A stretch of 64,000 bases of DNA, taken from NCBI GenBank assembly GCA_937926105.1, contig CALANS010000139.1, forward strand, positions 55,654 to 119,653. Reading direction: 5' to 3'. A program made the position numbers and the translations under genes. Under the pieces are notes generated by a model that did not search any database, was not told where the DNA came from, and saw only the letters and a list, made by a program, of their open reading frames with translations. Positions 1 to 8,945 of this stretch are shown piece by piece (position 1 is the first letter of the stretch; each line of letters opens with the position of its first letter). The stretch is from an uncultured Actinomycetes bacterium. GTDB taxonomy: Bacteria; Actinomycetota; Actinomycetes; Mycobacteriales; Nakamurellaceae.

Positions 1-992
1 ACTCTGCCGGTAGTGGCCCGTACATCCTGCAGTCGTACAAGACCGACGACTCGATCACCCTGGTGCGCAACGACAAGTACTGGGGCGAGGACAAGGGCGA
101 GTTCGACCGGGTGGTCATCCGGAACATGACCGCCGCCACCCAGCTGCTGAACGTGCAGCGTGGCAAGAACGAGATCGCGCTGGACCTGTCGGCCACGCAG
201 AGCGCCTCGCTGAAGGGCAAGGACGGCGTCACCGTCCGCACCGACCCGTCGTCCTCGGTGTTCCGAGTGCAGATGAACATGGATCCGAAGGCGTCGACGG
301 TAGCGGCCAACCCGCACATCCAGGCGGCCGTCCGTTACGGCATCAACTACGACGCGATCGTGCAACTGGGCGGTGAGGGCGCCGTACAGGCCGCCGGCAT
401 CGTCCCGTCGACGCTGCCCGGTGCACTGCCCGCCTCGGAGGCCATCCACCAGGACGTGGCCAAGGCCAAGGCCGAACTGGCCGCCTCCGGGATCGACAAG
501 CCCAGCCTGACGATGACCTACCCGAGCGACATCAACGTCAACGGGCTGGAATTCGCCACGCTGGCCCAGCGGGTGGCCGCGGACCTGCAGGCGATCGGCT
601 TCACCATCAAGCTGGAGGCCCAGCCGGTGGCGACGTACCTGCCGGAGTGGGTCAAGGGCAAGACAGAGATGACCCTGACCTACAACTACCCGGACTACAT
701 GGACTCGTCGTACTACTCCTCGTTCGTGCCTGGCACCAGTTCCGACAGCCAGCGGGCCGGGTGGAACACCGACGTGCCGGCGCTGAGCCAGCTGCGTGAC
801 GAGATCAACTCCACGGTGGACGACGCCAAGCGGGCGTCGCTCATGCAGGACCTGCAGCGCAAGTTCAACGAGAACAGCCCGTACATCCCACTGATGCAGA
901 CGGCGCAGACCGTGGTCAGCACGTCGAACCTGACGAACGTCGTCCTGGACCCGAGCTGGATCCTGGACGTCGCCGCCATCGGCACCAAGTAG
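1..992 (+). CDS. Peptide ABC transporter substrate-binding protein (5'-truncated)
   Basis: This is the C-terminal part (about 329 residues) of an extracytoplasmic solute-binding protein of family 5 (DppA/OppA type); the reading frame is open from base 3 and the start lies outside the window. The first residues read SGPYILQSYKTDDSITL followed by NDKYWG, the conserved strand that follows the first lobe in this family. Typical later elements are ARPHIQ-like 'NPHIQAAVRYGINYDAIV' and the C-terminal 'ENSPYIPLMQ'. The protein would be a secreted or lipid-anchored receptor delivering peptides to the permeases that follow 12 bases downstream. Family assignment is firm; the exact ligand (dipeptide, oligopeptide, other) cannot be read from the sequence. 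Confidence 0.9.
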   Translation, partial: SAGSGPYILQSYKTDDSITLVRNDKYWGEDKGEFDRVVIRNMTAATQLLNVQRGKNEIALDLSATQSASLKGKDGVTVRTDPSSSVFRVQMNMDPKASTVAANPHIQAAVRYGINYDAIVQLGGEGAVQAAGIVPSTLPGALPASEAIHQDVAKAKAELAASGIDKPSLTMTYPSDINVNGLEFATLAQRVAADLQAIGFTIKLEAQPVATYLPEWVKGKTEMTLTYNYPDYMDSSYYSSFVPGTSSDSQRAGWNTDVPALSQLRDEINSTVDDAKRASLMQDLQRKFNENSPYIPLMQTAQTVVSTSNLTNVVLDPSWILDVAAIGTK

Positions 993-1004
993 GACCGAAC
1001 GGCA

Positions 1005-2075
1005 ATGACCCAGCAGACGGCGGTGTCACGCCCGGTCGATGCCCGACCGGCGTGGCATCGCCGTCCGCTGCCGCGATTCGTGGCCAAGCGGCTGGCCGCG
1101 TCGGTGCTGATCCTGTTCGGGATCACCGTCATCTCCTTCCTGCTCACCCAGGCCGTCCCCGGCGACCCGGCGCTGGCCAACCTGGGCCAGCGGGCCACCC
1201 CGGAGCAGATCGCCAACTACCACCGGGTGCACGGGCTGGACGACCCGCTGCCGGTGCAGTACGGCCGGTACCTGGTCAACCTGCTGCACGGCGACCTCGG
1301 CGTCTCGCAGCAGACGCACAACCCGGTGATGGCCGACCTTGGATCGTTCGTGCCGGCCACGCTGGAGCTGGCCCTGCTGGCCGTGGTGATCGCGGTCCTG
1401 GTCGGCGTCGGGTTCGGCGTGCTGGCCGCGCTGTATCGCGACCGGTGGCCGGACTACCTGCTGCGAATCGTGTCCCTGTCGGGGATCTCGGTCCCGGTGT
1501 TCTGGCTCGCGCTGGTGCTGCTGTACGTGTTCTTCTACCTGTGGTCGATCCTGCCGGGCGGGTCGCGGCTGGATCCCGATCTGGTGCCGCCGGAGAAGGT
1601 CACCGGCATGTACACGGTGGACGCCTTGCTGCACGGCCAGTGGGGCATCTTCGGCAACGCGTTCAGTCACCTGATCCTGCCGGCGGTGGTGCTGGCCGCA
1701 TCCAGCATCGGGTTGCTCACCCGGTACACCCGCACCGCGGTGCTCGAGGTGATTGACCAGGACTACGTGCGCTCCGCCCGCGCCCAGGGCCTGCCCGAGC
1801 GCACCATCGTGTTCTCGCACGTGTTGCGGGCCGCGTTGCCGGCCGTGATCACCGTGATCGGCCTGCTGTTCGCCAACGTGCTCACCGGCGCCGTGCTGGT
1901 GGAGAACATCTTCTCCTGGCCGGGTCTGGGACGGTATGGCTTCCACGCCGCCACCACGCTGGACCTGCCGGCCATCATGGGCGTGAGCCTGTTCGTGGCG
2001 CTGGTCTACCTGGTGGTGAACTTCGTCGTCGACCTGCTCTACGGCGTGCTCGACCCGAGGATCCGGGTGACATGA
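1005..2075 (+). CDS. Peptide ABC transporter permease, DppB type
   Basis: Inner-membrane permease of 356 residues, the usual length for the DppB/OppB family. An N-terminal cytoplasmic stretch of about 27 residues precedes a first membrane helix (VLILFGITVISFLLTQAVPG) followed by the conserved GDP motif; the cytoplasmic EAA-type loop 'YVRSARAQGLPERTIV' contacts the ATPases. The last residues 'DLLYGVLDPRIRV' are the standard family ending. The start ATG lies 12 bases after the binding-protein stop with only a weak purine-rich stretch before it. Its stop overlaps the start of the next gene by ATGA, so the two permeases are probably translationally coupled. Confidence 0.95.
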   Translation: MTQQTAVSRPVDARPAWHRRPLPRFVAKRLAASVLILFGITVISFLLTQAVPGDPALANLGQRATPEQIANYHRVHGLDDPLPVQYGRYLVNLLHGDLGVSQQTHNPVMADLGSFVPATLELALLAVVIAVLVGVGFGVLAALYRDRWPDYLLRIVSLSGISVPVFWLALVLLYVFFYLWSILPGGSRLDPDLVPPEKVTGMYTVDALLHGQWGIFGNAFSHLILPAVVLAASSIGLLTRYTRTAVLEVIDQDYVRSARAQGLPERTIVFSHVLRAALPAVITVIGLLFANVLTGAVLVENIFSWPGLGRYGFHAATTLDLPAIMGVSLFVALVYLVVNFVVDLLYGVLDPRIRVT

Positions 2076-2977
2076 CAGACCTGCAGACCCGTCCCGCCGC
2101 GCCGGATCCCGGAGTGCGGCTGCCCCTTCGGCTGCGCCGCCGGCGGTTGCCTGCCTCGATGCGCCGGCCGCTGGCGATCATCGGCATGGTGGTGGTGCTG
2201 GCGTGGGTGGTGGCCATCTTCGCCGCGCCGCTGCTGGCCCCGCAGAACCCGGTCGAACCGACGATGGACCTGTTGCAGGCGCCGTCCGGGGCGCACTGGT
2301 TCGGCACCGACGAATTGGGCCGTGATGTGTTCGCCCGGGTGATCTACGCGTCCCGGGTGTCGTTGCCGCTGGCGTTCCTGCTGGTGGTGCTGGCCGTGGT
2401 CATCGGCGGCATCATCGGCGCGATCGCCGGGTTCTTCGGCGGCTGGGTGGACAGCGTGCTGATGCGCGTGGTCGATATCGTGTTCGCCTTCCCGGCGATC
2501 GTGCTGGCCATGGTGGTGACGGCGGTCCTCGGGCCGGGCCTGCAAAATGCCGTGCTGGCACTGGCTCTGGTCACCTGGCCCACCTATGCCCGGGTGGTGC
2601 GCGGGCTGGTGCTGTCGGCCGGCCAGGCCGAATACGTGCAGTCCGCGCGACTGCTGGGCGCCTCCACCACCCGCACGCTGCGCAAGGACATCGCCCCCAA
2701 CGTGGTGGGTCCGGTGTTGGTGCTGGGCACGCTGGACATCGGCAACGCGGTGCTACTGCTGGCCGGGCTGTCCTTCCTGGGCCTGGGCGCCCAGCCGCCC
2801 GATCCGGAGTGGGGCTCGATGGTGTCCTCGGGCACCACGCACTTTCAGGCCTGGTGGATCGGCACCTTTCCCGGGCTGGCCATCTTCACGCTGGTGCTGG
2901 CCTTCAACTTCCTGGGCGACAGCCTGCGCGACGCCATCGATCCGCGCAGCACCTGGGGCAGCGGGGAGCGGGCATGA
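2072..2977 (+). CDS. Peptide ABC transporter permease, DppC type
   Basis: Second membrane subunit of the importer, 301 residues. It shows the DppC/OppC N-terminal domain (helix 'LAIIGMVVVLAWVVAIFAA', then 'APQNPVEP' and 'HWFGTDELGRDVFARVIY'), five or six helices, and the EAA loop 'YVQSARLLGASTTRTL'. The 'FGTDELGRDV' block is diagnostic of DppC rather than DppB. Start and stop both overlap the neighbouring genes through ATGA tetranucleotides, so the gene sits in a tightly coupled operon with the partner permease and the first ATPase. Confidence 0.95.
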   Translation: MTDLQTRPAAPDPGVRLPLRLRRRRLPASMRRPLAIIGMVVVLAWVVAIFAAPLLAPQNPVEPTMDLLQAPSGAHWFGTDELGRDVFARVIYASRVSLPLAFLLVVLAVVIGGIIGAIAGFFGGWVDSVLMRVVDIVFAFPAIVLAMVVTAVLGPGLQNAVLALALVTWPTYARVVRGLVLSAGQAEYVQSARLLGASTTRTLRKDIAPNVVGPVLVLGTLDIGNAVLLLAGLSFLGLGAQPPDPEWGSMVSSGTTHFQAWWIGTFPGLAIFTLVLAFNFLGDSLRDAIDPRSTWGSGERA

Positions 2978-3969
2978 CGGCGCTGGTCGAGGTCGAGAAC
3001 CTGCGCGTCCGGCTGCCCGGCCCCGGCGGGCCGGTGACGATCGTGGACGGGCTGGACTTCACCGTGGATGAGGGCGAGACATTCGGCCTGGCGGGGGAGA
3101 GTGGCAGTGGCAAGACGATGACGGCGCTGGCGCTGTTGCGCCTGCTGCCGCCGCGGGCCATCGTGCAGGGCCGGATCGTCTACCAGGGCAAGGATCTGCT
3201 CGCCCTGGACAACAAAGAGATGCGGTCGGTCCGGGGCCGGGAGATCTCGATGGTCTTCCAGGATCCGATGACCTCGCTGCACCCGATGCTGACCGTCGGC
3301 AAGATTCTCACCGCCCAGCTGCGCCACCACTTCGGGGTCGGCAAGGCGGAGGCGCGCCGTCGCGCCGTCGAGATGCTCGCCGAGGTACGCATTCCCGATC
3401 CCGAGGGAAGCCTCGCCAGCTTCCCGCACCAGTTCTCCGGCGGCATGCGGCAGCGGATCGCCATCGCCGGCGCGCTGATGTGCCGGCCCAAGCTGCTGAT
3501 CGCGGACGAGCCGACCACGGCGTTGGACGTCACGGTGCAGGCCGGCGTGATCGGCCTGTTGGAGCGGCTGCAGCGCGAGAACGGGCTGTCCGTCGTGCTG
3601 ATCACGCACGATCTCGGGGTGATGAGCGCGGCTGCCGACCGGCTGACCGTGATGTATGCCGGACGCATCGTCGAATCGGGCACCACGGCGCGCGTCCTGC
3701 AGCAGCCGCAGCACCCGTACACCGAGGGGCTGCTGGCCGCGTTGCCCCAGCCCGACCGATCCGACGACGAACTGGTGCCCATCCCGGGCAGCCCGCCGGT
3801 ACCCAGCGACCTCCCCTCGGGGTGCGCGTTCCACCCGCGGTGCCCGAAGGCCGTGGACTCGTGTCGGGCCGAGATCCCCGAACTGGTCACGGTTCCCGGC
3901 GGGCGGCTGGCCTGCCCGGTGGCGTTGGCGGCGCTGGGGGCGAGCGTGTCGGGAGAGACGACGTCGTGA
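2974..3969 (+). CDS. Peptide ABC transporter ATP-binding protein, DppD type
   Basis: Cytoplasmic ATPase of 331 residues. Walker A is GESGSGKT, the signature is FSGGMRQRIAIA, Walker B is LLIADEPTTALDV, and the switch histidine is in ITHDLGVM. The C-terminal oligopeptide/dipeptide extension carries the cysteine pattern GCAFHPRCPKAVDSC typical of this family. I chose ATG 2974, which overlaps the DppC stop (ATGA) and begins MTALVEVENLRV; a longer in-frame reading from 2809 would run through the permease gene and is not credible. The next gene is separated by about 100 bases that are filled by an imperfect palindromic repeat, unlike every other junction in this operon. Confidence 0.95.
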   Translation: MTALVEVENLRVRLPGPGGPVTIVDGLDFTVDEGETFGLAGESGSGKTMTALALLRLLPPRAIVQGRIVYQGKDLLALDNKEMRSVRGREISMVFQDPMTSLHPMLTVGKILTAQLRHHFGVGKAEARRRAVEMLAEVRIPDPEGSLASFPHQFSGGMRQRIAIAGALMCRPKLLIADEPTTALDVTVQAGVIGLLERLQRENGLSVVLITHDLGVMSAAADRLTVMYAGRIVESGTTARVLQQPQHPYTEGLLAALPQPDRSDDELVPIPGSPPVPSDLPSGCAFHPRCPKAVDSCRAEIPELVTVPGGRLACPVALAALGASVSGETTS

Positions 3970-3973
3970 CAGG

Positions 3974-4046
3974 GATCTTCGCGGGTTTGATGCACGCTTC
4001 CGTGCCCGCCGAAGGGGCAAGATCGTGCTTGAAAGCCGCGAGCATC
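3974..4046. repeat. Imperfect palindromic repeat, family E copy 1
   Basis: About 73 bases between the two ATPase genes form a long imperfect hairpin: the left end GATCTTCGCGGGTTTGATG pairs with the right end CTTGAAAGCCGCGAGCATC. The same element, inverted, lies at 29024-29094 between two molybdenum-hydroxylase genes. Both copies sit between the stop of one operon gene and the start of the next. A dispersed, possibly mobile, non-coding repeat is the simplest reading. Confidence 0.6.
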
Positions 4047-4069
4047 GGATCGGGGCCGGAGGTGGCGCC

Positions 4070-5056
4070 ATGACCGCGCTCGAACTGACCGACGTAGAGG
4101 TCGTCTACCAGCGCCGTCACCGCTCCCCGGTGCGCGCCGTCGCCGGCGCCAGCGTGTCGGTGGAGCGCGGCCAGATCGTCGGGCTGGTCGGCGAGAGTGG
4201 TTGCGGCAAGTCGACCCTCGCCCGGGCGGCGGTCGGGCTGGTGCCGCCCAGTGCCGGCACCGTGATGTTCCAAGGGCGACCGGTGACGCCACTCGGCCGG
4301 CGGTCGCGCAGCGCCGAGCTGGCCCGGCTGCAGATGGTATTTCAGGACCCGATGTCGTCGCTGAACCCGCGACGCACGGTCGGATCGCAGCTGGCCGACG
4401 CGCTGGACATCCTGGACCTGCTGCCCCGACCGCAGCGGGCCGGCCGGATCACCGAGTTGCTGGGGCAGGTGGGGTTGTCGGCGAGCGCCCGGAACCGATA
4501 CCCGCACCAGTTCTCCGGCGGGCAGCGGCAGCGCATCGCGATCGCCCGGGCGCTGGCCGCGGACCCGTCCGTGATCGTGCTGGACGAGCCGCTGTCCGCG
4601 CTGGACGCCTCGGCGCAGGCGCAGGTGGCGAACCTGCTGGTGCAACTGTGCCGGACGCTGGACATCGGCATGCTGCTGATCTCCCATGACCTGGCCATCG
4701 TCAACCAGATCGCCGACGAGGTGGCGGTGATGTACCTCGGGCTGATCGTGGAGCAGGCGCCGACCGGGGAGCTGTGGCGGTCCCCGCGGCATCCCTATAC
4801 CGAGGCGCTGATCGGCGCGATACCCCATGCGGATGGCCTGAAGTCGCAGCCGACGATCCTGCCCGGGGAGGTGCCGGACCCGGCGGCCCCGCCGGCGGGC
4901 TGTCGGTTCCACACCCGCTGCCCGTTGGCCTTCGACAGATGCCGCACGGAGGTGCCGCCACTGATCAGCATCGAGCCAGACCGGACGCAGGCGTGCTGGC
5001 TGCAGCGCACCGGGGACGCCGGCGAGCCAGTGGTGGCCTCGGTCGAGTCGGTGTGA
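4070..5056 (+). CDS. Peptide ABC transporter ATP-binding protein, DppF type
   Basis: Second ATPase of the importer, 328 residues. Walker A GESGCGKST, Q-loop region QMVFQDPMSSLNPR, signature FSGGQRQRIAIARALA, Walker B VIVLDEPLSALDA and ISHDLAIV are all present, followed by the C-terminal GCRFHTRCPLAFDRC extension. The start ATG at 4070 gives MTALELTDVEVVY; an in-frame GTG at 4025 (inside the palindromic repeat) would add 15 residues without family support. The stop overlaps the GTG start of the following DUF885 gene (GTGA). Confidence 0.94.
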   Translation: MTALELTDVEVVYQRRHRSPVRAVAGASVSVERGQIVGLVGESGCGKSTLARAAVGLVPPSAGTVMFQGRPVTPLGRRSRSAELARLQMVFQDPMSSLNPRRTVGSQLADALDILDLLPRPQRAGRITELLGQVGLSASARNRYPHQFSGGQRQRIAIARALAADPSVIVLDEPLSALDASAQAQVANLLVQLCRTLDIGMLLISHDLAIVNQIADEVAVMYLGLIVEQAPTGELWRSPRHPYTEALIGAIPHADGLKSQPTILPGEVPDPAAPPAGCRFHTRCPLAFDRCRTEVPPLISIEPDRTQACWLQRTGDAGEPVVASVESV

Positions 5057-6735
5057 GCCCGCCGATCGCGTCCCGTGAGGAGCGCATGCTGGCGCTGTAT
5101 TTCGCGCGCCGGCCACTGTCCGCCGCGCAGCTCGGCGGCGGGCTGTGGGACGGCCGGCTGCCCCCGGTCGGTCCGGACCGGACCGCGGACCTGATCGCCG
5201 GTTTGCGCGAGCTCCGTCGCGACCTGGCCGGGTGGCTGGCCGACGTCGACGCGACGCGGGAACCGTCACCCCACGGGTCCAGGGAGGAAAGCCTCGTCAC
5301 CGCCCGGTTGATGCACGAGATCGCCGGGTACGAACTCGCCGCGCTGCGCGCCGGCTGGGACCGGTTCACCGTGTCACCGCTACCCGAGGCCGGGTTGGCT
5401 TCGGCGCTGCTGACCTTCCTGCCCTATGCCAGCGTTGGCCGCGAACGGGATGGCGACCTGTTCGCCCGCGCCTGCTCCCAGATCGCCGGCGTGCTGGACG
5501 CCTCCGCCCGGGAATTGGCTGCCGGTCGAGCGGGCGGGCAGCTCCCGGTGGCCCGACTGGTGCGACGCTCGGTCGACCAGATCGATGCCTACCTGAGCGG
5601 TCCGATCGAGACCGACCGCTACCTCACGGCGACCGCGGACCTGACGAATTCGCTGCGCGGGCGAGTTCGACGCCTGGTGACCGAGGAGATCCGGCCAGCA
5701 TTCGCGCGATATCGAGACGAGTTGGCGGGCCCGGTGCTGGGCTCCGCACGAGACGACGACCAGCCCGGCCTGGCTTTCGTTCCCGGCGGCCAGCAGATCT
5801 ACACCGCGGCCATCCGCGGTCACACGACCCTGGACATCACGGCCGACGAGGCGCACCAGATCGGCCTCCAGCAGGTGCAGCGCTGGCGCGATGTCGCCCG
5901 GGCGATCGCCGAAAGCCTGCGCTGGGAAACAGGTTTCGACGCGGTCCGGGACAGGCTGCGTTCCAGCCCGGCGCTGTTTTTCACCAGCGGTGACGAGATC
6001 GAACGGGCCGCCCGGACGGCGCTGCGGCGCGCCGAGCAGGCGGCGCCGGTCTGGATCGGGCCGTTACCGTCGGTCGCCTGCGAGGTGCTCGCCATGGACC
6101 CGGTCGAGTCGCCGCACGGCGTGCTCGGCCACTACGAAACCGCGCCGTTGGACCGGAGCCGTCCGGCCCGCTACTGGGTGAACGTCGTCGACCCGCGGAG
6201 CCGGCCACGGTACGAGGCGGAGGCGCTGGCCTTTCACGAATCCGTGCCGGGGCACCACCTGGAGATCGCGGGCAGCCAGGAACGCCCGTCACCGTCGAAG
6301 TTCCGGCAGCTGGTCGAGATCCTGCCCTACAGCGAGGGCTGGGGACTGTACGCGGAGGGGCTGGCCGACGAGATGGGGCTGTACTCCGGCCCGCTGGACC
6401 GGCTGGGCATGGTGTCCTTCGCGCTGTGGCGGGCCTGCCGGCTGGTCGTCGACACCGGCCTGCACGCCCAGGGATGGACCCGTCGACGTGCGGTGGAGTA
6501 CCTGTGGCGCAACACGATGCTCACCCGGGCCAACATCGACAACGAGGTGGACAGGTACATCGCGCACCCGGGCTCGGCACTGGGGTACCTGCTCGGCCGG
6601 CTGACCATCGAGAAGATCCGGGGCGACCTCGTCGGCGACGGTGCCGATCCGGCACGGCTGCGCGCGTTTCACCGGCGACTGCTGGACGGCGGCCCGCTGA
6701 CCATGTCCCTGCTGACGGAGCGGCTCTGCCGATAG
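5053..6735 (+). CDS. DUF885 family zinc peptidase
   Basis: Protein of 560 residues matching the DUF885 family. The hallmark is H395-ESVPGHHLE-404, a zinc-binding HExxx(G)HH-type helix, followed by 'YSEGWGLYAEGLADEMG', also conserved in the family. Members are thought to be metallopeptidases, so a role in hydrolysing peptides imported by the transporter encoded just upstream is likely (inference from coupling). The GTG start overlaps the ATPase stop. No signal peptide is visible, so the enzyme is probably cytoplasmic. Substrate specificity is unknown. Confidence 0.88.
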   Translation: MSPPIASREERMLALYFARRPLSAAQLGGGLWDGRLPPVGPDRTADLIAGLRELRRDLAGWLADVDATREPSPHGSREESLVTARLMHEIAGYELAALRAGWDRFTVSPLPEAGLASALLTFLPYASVGRERDGDLFARACSQIAGVLDASARELAAGRAGGQLPVARLVRRSVDQIDAYLSGPIETDRYLTATADLTNSLRGRVRRLVTEEIRPAFARYRDELAGPVLGSARDDDQPGLAFVPGGQQIYTAAIRGHTTLDITADEAHQIGLQQVQRWRDVARAIAESLRWETGFDAVRDRLRSSPALFFTSGDEIERAARTALRRAEQAAPVWIGPLPSVACEVLAMDPVESPHGVLGHYETAPLDRSRPARYWVNVVDPRSRPRYEAEALAFHESVPGHHLEIAGSQERPSPSKFRQLVEILPYSEGWGLYAEGLADEMGLYSGPLDRLGMVSFALWRACRLVVDTGLHAQGWTRRRAVEYLWRNTMLTRANIDNEVDRYIAHPGSALGYLLGRLTIEKIRGDLVGDGADPARLRAFHRRLLDGGPLTMSLLTERLCR

Positions 6736-6779
6736 CGAACAGCGAGCGTCGTCGTGAGCCACCAGAACACCGCCGGGCC

Positions 6780-6785
6780 TAGCCT
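6780..6785 (+). promoter_or_regulatory. -10 hexamer of a leaderless promoter
   Basis: TAGCCT stands seven bases before ATG 6793, with no Shine-Dalgarno sequence between them. This is the usual geometry of an actinobacterial leaderless transcript and decides the start of the XRE gene. Confidence 0.5.
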
Positions 6786-6792
6786 GAAAACC

Positions 6793-7305
6793 ATGACGAT
6801 CCGCGCGCTGCCGTCGCCGTCCGATCGAGTGCGACGCCGGGCCCGGCCGCTCTGGCGGCAACTGGCGGGGGACGTCCTGCGGGAGCATCGCCTGGACGCC
6901 GGCCTGCGACTGCGCGATGTGGCCGAGCGCGCCGGCATGTCGACCCAGTACCTGTCCGAGGTCGAGCGCGGTCGCAAGGAACCGTCGTCGGAGATGCTGG
7001 AGTCGATCTGCGGGGCACTCGGGGTGGACCTGCTGGACCTGGTGCGAGGGGTCGGCCGTCGGCTCGCGGTGTCCGGACCGGCGCGCCGCGAGCCGCTGCG
7101 AGTGGGAGCGGCCGACTGGTGGCCCCAGGATGGCTCGGTGCCGGGGCGTGCGGTGACCGGTGGGCTCGATCGTCCTCGGGGTGCGCGGCTGGCGCTCGAG
7201 ACCCGCCGCATCGCAGGGGATCTCACGACTACCCCGGTCGCCGATCGGCGCGTTCGCGCTCCCATTCGCGCCGTACCTCGCCCGGTGATACAGCTGGCGG
7301 CGTAG
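6793..7305 (+). CDS. XRE-family regulator, ClgR-like
   Basis: DNA-binding protein of 170 residues. An HTH_3 domain occupies roughly residues 20-80 (VLREHRLDAGLRLRDVAERA, then AGMSTQYLSEVERGRKEPSS), and the 'YLSEVERGRKEPSSEML' turn is the pattern seen in ClgR/PopR-type regulators of Clp protease genes. The C-terminal 90 residues are basic and without a recognised domain. A longer reading from GTG 6754 is open, but the -10 hexamer TAGCCT exactly seven bases before ATG 6793 favours the shorter protein. It is transcribed towards the MFS gene. Its targets are not evident. Confidence 0.75.
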   Translation: MTIRALPSPSDRVRRRARPLWRQLAGDVLREHRLDAGLRLRDVAERAGMSTQYLSEVERGRKEPSSEMLESICGALGVDLLDLVRGVGRRLAVSGPARREPLRVGAADWWPQDGSVPGRAVTGGLDRPRGARLALETRRIAGDLTTTPVADRRVRAPIRAVPRPVIQLAA

Positions 7306-7318
7306 CTGCCGCCCACCG
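7290..7318. terminator. Hairpin over the XRE stop codon
   Basis: GGCGGC-GTA-GCTGCCGCC forms a GC-rich stem overlapping the TAG stop at 7303-7305. It has no T-tract. It could end transcription between the two convergent genes. Confidence 0.3.
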
Positions 7319-7399
7319 ACCCGTGACCGTGCCGGACCCCCGTGCGGCCGTGTCGGCGCTGCGGCGCTCCCCACGATAGGCGCGGCGCCGGATCCGGCC

Positions 7400-8740
7400 T
7401 CAGTGCACGGCGTTGATGGCGCGTAGGTATTTGGATCCGAAGCCCAGCAGGACCGCCAGCGCGGCGGCGACGCAGATCGCGCCGAACCAGAACGGCACCG
7501 GCCACCCCAGCGATTCGCCGAGCTTGGTGCAGACCCACGGCGACACCGCTCCGCCCAGGAACCGCACGAAGTTGTAGCCGGCCGACGCGACCGGTCGGGG
7601 CACCGGGGCGATGTTCATCGCGGACTGGGTGAACAGGGTGTTCAGCACGCCCAGCGGCGCGCCGCAGACGATCACCAGCACGATGACCCCGCCGGTGCTG
7701 CCGGCGCTCACGGCCAGTGCGACCCCGACCAGGATCACCGAGAAGACCCCGATGGCCAGCGCGAACGAGGTGATCAGCCCGAACCGGCGGTGCATCCACG
7801 GCGCGCCCCACACGGCGAAGATGCCGACCAGCACCCCCCAGCCGAAGAACATGTAGCCGATGCCATAGGTGCCCAGCGGGACGGCGAATGGGGTGGTGGC
7901 GATCACCGCGAAGAACCCGCCGTTGTACAGCAGGGCGGCGATCCCCATCACCAGCAATCCGCCGTGGCCCAGTGCTCGCAACGGGGCCACCAGGGTGACG
8001 CCGTGCGTCACTTGGACTCTGTCCTTGAGGAAGAACACGATCGCGATCAGCGCGATCGCCATCAGCGCGGCCACCCCGAAGAACGGCAGCCGCCACTGGA
8101 TGTCGCCGAGCACGGCGCCGACCAGCGGCCCGGCCGAGATGCCGATGCCCAGCGCCGCCTCGTACAGGGTGATCGCCTTCTCGGCACCGCCCCGGGCCAC
8201 GGCCACGATCGCGGCCAGCGCGGTCGCGATGAACAGCGCGTTGCCCAGGCCCCAGCCCGCCCGCCAGCCGATGAGCGCCGCCACCGTCGGGGAGGTGCCG
8301 GCCAGCGAGGAGAACACGATGATCACGACGAGCCCGATGATCAGCGTCGTGCGCCCGCCGAGCCGGCTGGAGAAGAACGAGGTGATCAGCATCGCGAAGG
8401 CCGTCACCAGGAGGTAGCTGGTGAACAGCAGGGACACCTGGCTGGCGCTGGCGCCCAGGTTGCCGGCGATCTGCTTGAGGATGGGGTCGACCAGGCCGAT
8501 GCCCATGAACGAGACCATGGCCGCGAACGCCACGACCCACACCGCGAGCGGCTGGCCGCCGATCAGTCGGGCCGAACCCGCGGGCTGCGCGGTACCGGGA
8601 AGCGCCGGGGCGTCGCCGCCCGATGCCGGCATCGTCGTGGCGTGGTCCGGGGCGCTGGGGCGGTCGGCCTCGTAGGCGGTGCGGGCGTCGACGGTGGATC
8701 CCGTGCCGGACGATTCTGAAGCCTGGGTGACGGATGACAC
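7400..8740 (-). CDS. MFS transporter (multidrug-efflux type)
   Basis: Integral membrane protein of 446 residues with about 60 polar N-terminal residues followed by 12 predicted helices. The first helix 'VWVVAFAAMVSFMGIGLVDP' continues into 'ILKQIAGNLGASASQVSLLF', a pattern of the drug:H+ antiporter-1 group. The loop RLGGRTTLI matches the MFS loop 2-3 motif. The GTG start is preceded by AGGAG nine bases upstream on the minus strand. Upstream DNA has direct repeats of TTCGACAA that may bind a regulator. Substrate unknown. Confidence 0.88.
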   Translation of the reverse strand: MSSVTQASESSGTGSTVDARTAYEADRPSAPDHATTMPASGGDAPALPGTAQPAGSARLIGGQPLAVWVVAFAAMVSFMGIGLVDPILKQIAGNLGASASQVSLLFTSYLLVTAFAMLITSFFSSRLGGRTTLIIGLVVIIVFSSLAGTSPTVAALIGWRAGWGLGNALFIATALAAIVAVARGGAEKAITLYEAALGIGISAGPLVGAVLGDIQWRLPFFGVAALMAIALIAIVFFLKDRVQVTHGVTLVAPLRALGHGGLLVMGIAALLYNGGFFAVIATTPFAVPLGTYGIGYMFFGWGVLVGIFAVWGAPWMHRRFGLITSFALAIGVFSVILVGVALAVSAGSTGGVIVLVIVCGAPLGVLNTLFTQSAMNIAPVPRPVASAGYNFVRFLGGAVSPWVCTKLGESLGWPVPFWFGAICVAAALAVLLGFGSKYLRAINAVH

Positions 8741-8830
8741 GGGTGCTCGCTCCTGGGCCGGTGGTTCGACAATTCGTTAGCCAAGCGAAATGATACTCCG
8801 CCAGGGACGTTCGTTCGACAACGCTGGTAC
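8741..8830 (-). promoter_or_regulatory. Promoter/operator region of the MFS gene
   Basis: The octamer TTCGACAA occurs at 8765-8772 and again at 8814-8821, and TTCGTTAG / TTCGTTCG flank them. Reading the minus strand this places repeated TTGTCGAA half-sites around the expected promoter, suggesting a repressor binding region. No divergent gene is present. Confidence 0.4.
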
Positions 8831-8945
8831 ACGGAGCGGTGAGACATGCGACACGCCTCCGGTGCCGGTCTGCGGCGGCCGGTGAGTGTCCCGCGCGCCG
8901 TCTCGGGTGGCGGTACCGACACGCCGGGTGCGACGCGCCGGGAAC

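Noticed and set aside
2845..4071. Long minus-strand open frames antisense to the transporter ATPases and elsewhere (for example 1026-1946, 9141-10703, 10806-12071, 14447-16039, 20376-21584, 42386-44428)
   Set aside because: They are opposite strongly conserved genes, have Arg/His/Gln-rich composition typical of high-GC shadow frames, and show no family motifs.
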